Origin: Druceiella hillmani
Taxonomy: Eukaryota > Arthropoda > Insecta > Lepidoptera > Hepialidae
Assembly (NCBI GenBank): GCA_039881145.1
Contig: JAYKKI010000061.1
Location: 13,738,001-13,802,000 of the forward strand
Reading direction: 5' to 3'
DNA length: 64,000 nucleotides
Shown: piece after piece, positions 58,626-64,000 of the stretch
Layout: each line of letters starts with the position of its first letter
How positions within the stretch are numbered: position 1 is the stretch's first letter
Translations under genes and position numbers: made by a program
Notes under the pieces: generated by a model
Seen by the model: the letters and a program-made list of their open reading frames with translations, nothing else
Told to the model about the DNA's origin: nothing
Databases searched by the model: none

Positions 58626-59070
58626 CTATAATAATAATGTAAAATTACTTTTTCTGTAACAATTTGAAATGCGAAATGAGCTATAGAGATAGTAAAGAAA
58701 GAATGAATTGGAGTTTGCAATAACAATATCAATCAAAACAGGAAAAAAGACGGGAGTAATCATGTTAATAACTTGTAAAAATGTTTTTTTGGAATATTCA
58801 AAACAATTCGCTGACCGAATTAATTCGTAGTAAAGAGTTTCATCTCACTGCATACTGGCGAGTTATGCAATTATCGAATTAATAATAATATAGTAAAGGT
58901 TGAAAGTTTAATCTGTAACAAACTTAAAACTGTAAAATTTTGCATGTCGAAACTATTTTTAAAAAAGAGTTGTGGGAGATGATGTACAAGTGATTATAAA
59001 TAGTTTTATAATAATTTTAGGAATTTTTATATCTTTGTGTGTTTATTTAAGCGCGTATCACGTAAAACTC

Positions 59071-59112
59071 AACGACTTAGATAAATTGACCAACGACTTA
59101 GATAAGTTAACC
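59071..59112 (+). repeat. 21-bp tandem duplication
   Basis: AACGACTTAGATAARTTRACC occurs twice in tandem. It lies in an AT-rich open frame (58972-59292) in which it encodes NDLDKLT twice; that frame has no other support as a gene. Confidence 0.85.
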
Positions 59113-60512
59113 GCAATTACACAAATATATAATGCAATCTTATACATCAATGGATGGTGCTACATATGTTTAAATGGTGTAATAAAATTAACATATCATA
59201 TCGGAAATGGGCCTAGTCAGGGACGTAGTGCGGACAATGTTATGCAGTGGATAATATTTATAAAGTTGATTAAATATAAGGTACACACATAAACTCATAT
59301 AATCAGAAGTAATAATAAAAAAAATAGTTCGAAACCTACAACAAATGCTTATTATTTCTTTAAACAAAATAATTAATTTAATCAACAATTATACAATGGG
59401 CACAAGTACTCGATTCCGTCTGAAAAACGTATCGAAGGAGTTTTTTGTATACACTTACAAAAAACGCTATCGTTTAATTTTTCACTAGTCTACGCGTATG
59501 AAGCCTCAGGCACTCAGGATTTCCAGTGGAATATCATTGTTAAGTAATACATTAATTCTGCCTCTACAACAATATTAATTTTCCACTTATTACTTGACAC
59601 TCACTTCGCTCAATCAGGTCACCTATATCGCAATACGTTCGCTGACCGAATTAATACGTGTCATTCCAGTGTTAGTCTGATCAAAACCTCGTTTACCAAG
59701 AATAGTTAACGTAAATGACCCAAAAATATTCTCTAGCTTTCCCTTAACGACAGAATGTTACCTTTTCCCTTAACGATAGATAGTGAGTCGTTAAAAGCTA
59801 CAAATAATTATATTTTAATATAAAGATACAAGTTAATATCCGCCAAAAACTTCAACCGTTTAGCAAACAATATCAATACCGAAGTTTCAGGATAATAAAA
59901 AATACAATATCTCGCTGGCTACCCCAATAAGATTCTCACACTACATCCTCTACTAAAAATGAGGATTTTATTGGCGCTATAATTTATTTGATTTAACTTG
60001 TTGTTTGGATATGTGCTTCCCAATTAAAAAAATTGTTACCAGATTTGCCATGTGCACAGTTCACATGTCAAACAACGTGTTATACAATTCACTATTGGTT
60101 CTCATTATTGCATTGTTTAAGGACCCAAGAATAAAATTAGCTTATATCATATCGACGCCACTTTCTTGAGAATGAATGTCTATAATTAATCGTTCTTTCT
60201 CATAAAAAAATGGTGTCGATTCGAAATATTACTGTTTTTGCCTTCATAAAAAACACATAAAAATGACCTAGTCATTTTAAATAAGGTTTTTTATTGTTTT
60301 CCTTCATTGCATGTAATAAATTAAAAAATATTTTATAGTCATCATGTGATATGTGTTCACTTGACGTGAAAAATTAAGAATAAAAAAATTACCATCTAAC
60401 CAGCATCAGATATGTAACTCACTGCCAACAATTAAGTTCAAATATAAATTTATTATGAAATTTTATTTCCACCATATAATAATACATATGTAATATATAA
60501 TGTAAAGGAAAA

Positions 60513-61040
60513 CGTCAATTTAATCGAACCGTCTCCTAACTGGTGTGCCAGGTAATGATAAAAGTATTTCATATCTTGTTACAAGTTGATATGTGCATAA
60601 ACTGTTTCAACTTCAAGTACGAAAACCGTTTCAAGTTCAAATATAAACACTGTGTACCAAACTCTTAGTATAACAAATAAACAAAATTTAAATTTAATCA
60701 AAGCGCCTCCGCACTGTCATGCTTCGCAATGATAAACGTATTTTGTCTCTCGTTACAAATTTATATGTGGATAACCTCTTTCAAGTTCAGTTACACATAC
60801 ATGAAAAAAATTAATTTTCACTCTATAACAAGATACACTTAATATAAAATGTGAAGAATAAATTAAATTTAATCAAAACGCCTCGACACTGGCGTGACAG
60901 GCAATGATAAACGTATTATACATTTCCATATTCAATTTCCATTCTATAACATGATATACGTAACATAAAATATAATGAAAATAGTCAATTTAATTAAAGC
61001 ACCTCCAAACTGGTGTGCTAGGCAATGATAAACGTATTTC
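60513..61040 (+). repeat. Diverged tandem repeat, four copies of a 50-bp core
   Basis: The core (TTTAATYRAARCRCCTC, then an ACTGGYGTGYYAGGCAATGATA-like stretch, then AACGTATT) recurs with AATGATA at 60553, 60728, 60903 and 61023, periods 175, 175 and 120. Spacers also share TTCAAGTTCA and CTATAACA.ATA motifs. Confidence 0.8.
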
Positions 61041-61061
61041 AACTCTATTTTATTATTTTAT

Positions 61062-61063
<2 letters not shown>

Positions 61064-61126
<63 letters not shown>

Positions 61127-61128
61127 TA

Positions 61129-61190
<62 letters not shown>
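61064..61190. repeat. (TA)n microsatellite
   Basis: Nearly 130 bp of TA with a few CATA and TTTAAT interruptions, between the tandem repeat and the Helitron-like element. It makes a spurious Ile/Tyr repeat ORF. Confidence 0.97.
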
Positions 61191-61192
<2 letters not shown>

Positions 61193-61254
61193 GAGCATTC
61201 AAGTGCCGATATAATATCATACGATATTTCAGTGTTTTAGAGCAATAAAACAAA

Positions 61255-61677
61255 CTAGCGTGACCCGTGCGAAGTCTTCGCATTATTATTTATTCCATTA
61301 TGAAGCTCAGATGACAGATCAAACAAATATTTTACTAAAATTGACATATAGAGGCGCAAGTATCAAAAGCATTGAGCTAAAGCGCCACTTTATTTATACG
61401 TGAGTATATTTGAAATTAAACAAAAATTTTACCGACCGTCAATCATATTGATGTTGAGCCGTTAGATGGCAGCATTGCTGTTTTGTGTATATAATTTTAA
61501 TAATTAATTAATTTGCAAAAACAATAGCAATAATAAATTTTTTAGTTGTGGATGCCGGTAGAGCAACCAATTATCTATAAAATGATATATAATTTATGTG
61601 GATTAGTTGTGAGGTTTTTCTAAAAAGGGAGAGTAACATCTTAAAACCTTAGCGTATTAATATATATGATGATGATG
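61255..61677 (-). mobile_element. Non-autonomous Helitron-like element, copy B
   Basis: Reverse-orientation copy of 3841-4260. On the minus strand it runs from ATC triplets to the GCGAAG/CTTCGC palindrome, CACGGGTCACG and then CTAG followed by T, the expected Helitron 3' terminus. Differences from copy A are scattered substitutions and short indels (for example AAAACCTCACAACTAATCC here versus an AAAACAAACTAATCC variant). Confidence 0.7.
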
Positions 61678-64000
61678 CAATACAAACTTGGAAAACGTAT
61701 TGGCATCGGATTGAATCATACGATTCTGATGAATCGCATCGAAAAACAAGTCGCACCATACGTGGACCTAAATTATCGAAATTGTTTATAATAAAGTGTT
61801 TGATGTGTTTAGTCGCCTGTTGGCGACGGATGCCCATAGACTTTTTGTTTATTCTTTTTAGCAAATTAGAACTATAGATGATGGGTAATTAATTATGTTT
61901 TGAAGTTAGAAAGTGAATAGATTTAAATATGCTTTGAATATGTTTTGATATCCGATTCCAATGTCTTAACATAACATTTGCTTGATATTATTAATTCGTT
62001 AATTATTTTTTTGTTTTTCACCCTAGTGGTCATATAATATAAATAACATTATATTTTTGTCGATTGGTTCTATTTTCTTCCCCGAAACGCGCCCTAATTG
62101 AGATATAAATAAAATTAAGTGCAGACCGTTTGACAAGACTTATTTTCAAAAAGCCTAAAATTTTAAGATCAAAATTTATAGTAATTTTTCATTCATTACA
62201 AAAAACAATCGCCAAAACTTTTCTTTCTCTCGTGTCAACAACAGAGAATGCAGTTAAATGGTGGGTCCGAATATTATTACATTTTTCGTTTCTTACATAC
62301 TATTAATTTATTGTAACTACATAAAAAATTAACTTCTTTTTTTATTTAAAAAGTCTTTTATTCCTTGGTCGGCCGATCATACGCATTTAGAGGATAGGAT
62401 AATGACTATTCAATATCATCCCAGTATCGCGTCGCATAGTTACCATAGAGTAGATTAGATAGATTACTTCCCTTCTATATAAAAAAAACTTTCTATATAT
62501 AGATTAGTCCCTTAACGATAGAAGTAGCCAAGTATTGGTTCCAAAGAAAGAAATTTAGATTTCTCTAAGAATAGTCATTCGGGGTCACCTCCTACCGTAA
62601 ATTTGCAAAAATTAAAAAAAATACTCTTTGATACAAATCACAAATTTATCTGACAAACCTAATCTCATGCTCTAATACTGCAACAAAAAAGCAACCGCAT
62701 GCTTTTTAAAAAGTTGAAATATTCTGTTTGGCTACCACATCAGCATAACAATGTTGAACTGAGACCAGGATTTATGTTAGTAGGTATTATCTAGGTGTCA
62801 ATCTAATATTTTGGAGATATAATGATTACAAATTAACGAATTCTTCTTTTTTTTACTAATTTTTAAATTAATTTTAACTAATTTGCTGGGGACCATTTAC
62901 GAACTTTTTTACCTAAATTATTTAGTATCGATATAAAACGTTAATTCACCTTCTAGATTAAATTAATTTGATTAATCGTGCAAATATGAAAGTATAGGAA
63001 AATTTGTATTTGCGATCAAGTGAACCATGTTGTGATCACATTTTACTTTAATTATATTGGTACTACCCTGGAACGATTTAATTGCCAGAGATATTTTATA
63101 TTTATAGATTGTGCTAATGGGTATTTACATCATTGGGGTAGCGCGGCTAAAATTGAAGATATCTTATTGGAAAAAGAAAAATAATGGACCATAATGGAAC
63201 TAGAACTTTGATCAACAAAGTTTTGAAAACTTTTGAAAAAAAATCATACTAATAATTTGAAGCAGTATAACCTAGTTTGATGTTTATAATAAATAGAGAA
63301 AATTTTTTTGACAATCTTCGTTTGTCAACATTAGTACAGAGACAAAATAACAACCAGAATATTAGAGTCAAAATTCTAATTTACTGTAAATATTGGAGCC
63401 GGTTTCCGATAAATTTTTAATTTTATTTGGAATCGGATAAAATGTGTGATATTAAAATAATGATAGCTCATTGATGAAAATTAATAAATTGATTCAAATT
63501 TTTATTGCTAGAATTTTCTGAGTCGATAAACAGACATTAAAAGCCTTCATGAAATTATATTGCATGCTTCTGGTCGCGAAATTTCTGCAAAAAATTACTT
63601 CACTACAATCATTTGTTTTAAGCTTCCCTTAACATACAATTCATTAAATATCATTGATGAAATGAACTTCATTTTATTTTCAAGCAAGTCGGTCAATAAG
63701 TTTTATAAAAAAGTAATGACAAACAACAAGTTTCATAATGTTTTGTATTTTTTATCATTTCAGTCATAACTGTAGGAAGGCTGAAATTTTTGTATACAGT
63801 AGGAAGTTTTTTTTTCTGAACTGCTTTGGCCAATCGCATATAAATAGCAGAACGCCATAAGAAAAATAAAAATTCCAAAAAATTTCAAATCTGACAGAAT
63901 ATCTAATGGAATGGTGAATTATATTATCAAGTTAAATGAATTACGAAGTAAAAATATTTGAACAAATTTATATTTGTAAATAATAATTAATTTTTAAATT
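61678..64000. other. Intergenic; nothing recognised
   Basis: AT-rich. A slightly G+C-richer stretch at 61680-61860 is open in several frames on both strands, without any recognisable protein. No element ends or RNA genes seen. Confidence 0.45.

Larger units (their letters stand above)
58188..59720 (+). repeat. Diverged large tandem duplication
   Basis: AAGTAATAATAAA plus the following AT-rich 90 bp occurs at 58188 and 59307. TATACAATGG occurs at 58390 and 59390. TTCGCTGACCGAATTAAT is exact at 58807 and 59638. The second copy is about 290 bp shorter. Confidence 0.55.

Noticed and set aside
61025..61240. Ile/Tyr repeat ORF
   Set aside because: It is translated (TA)n microsatellite.
61649..61864. 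Open frames on both strands beside the Helitron-like element
   Set aside because: Competing frames are equally open and none shows a known domain or supporting splice or start context.

Overview
The window is an AT-rich (roughly 30% G+C by eye) piece of an insect nuclear genome. Three things point to this: a gene split by GT-AG introns, many (TA)n and (CA)n microsatellites, and decayed Tc1/mariner and Helitron-like elements. Several dispersed repeats match families I know as very common in moth and butterfly genomes (the 'GGAACCCTTATAGGATCACTT'-type and 'CAGTCAGTCAGT'-tailed elements). I therefore favour Lepidoptera or a close relative, but this is inference from memory and no species is claimed.

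2.9-26.2 kb, plus strand: one recognisable protein-coding gene, the 3' twelve exons of a nose-resistant-to-fluoxetine (NRF-6)-like membrane acyltransferase (acyltransferase-3 family). I joined the exons by hand. All splice phases agree, and they give one open frame of 587 visible residues that ends in TAG at 26220-26222. The N-terminal exon or exons (signal peptide and start of the NRF domain) are not visible and probably lie before position 1 or in the unexplained first 2.9 kb. The long introns hold transposon debris: a lepidopteran-type repeat in intron 6, twin hairpins in intron 8, and in intron 9 a mariner of the DD41D spacing type inserted in a (TA)n tract plus an eight-copy 91-bp tandem array directly before the next exon.

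26.5-64 kb: no confident host gene. It holds old, diverged repeats: a set of related blocks at 27-43 kb, lepidopteran-type dispersed repeats, a minus-strand pseudogene of a repeat-borne arthropod protein family (48.0-49.25 kb), a deleted mariner (51.6-52.4 kb), several diverged tandem duplications (50.6-51.5, 57.5-57.8, 58.2-59.7 and 60.5-61.0 kb) and a Helitron-like element (61.26-61.68 kb) whose inverted sister copy lies in intron 2 of the acyltransferase gene. Two open frames of unknown meaning are noted at 43.15 kb (+) and 58.4-58.6 kb (-).

I found no RNA gene, CRISPR array or clearly new multi-gene system. The most unusual structure is the 91-bp array. Each unit carries a branch-point-like and acceptor-like segment, so the array places eight possible decoy 3' splice sites just upstream of a real exon.
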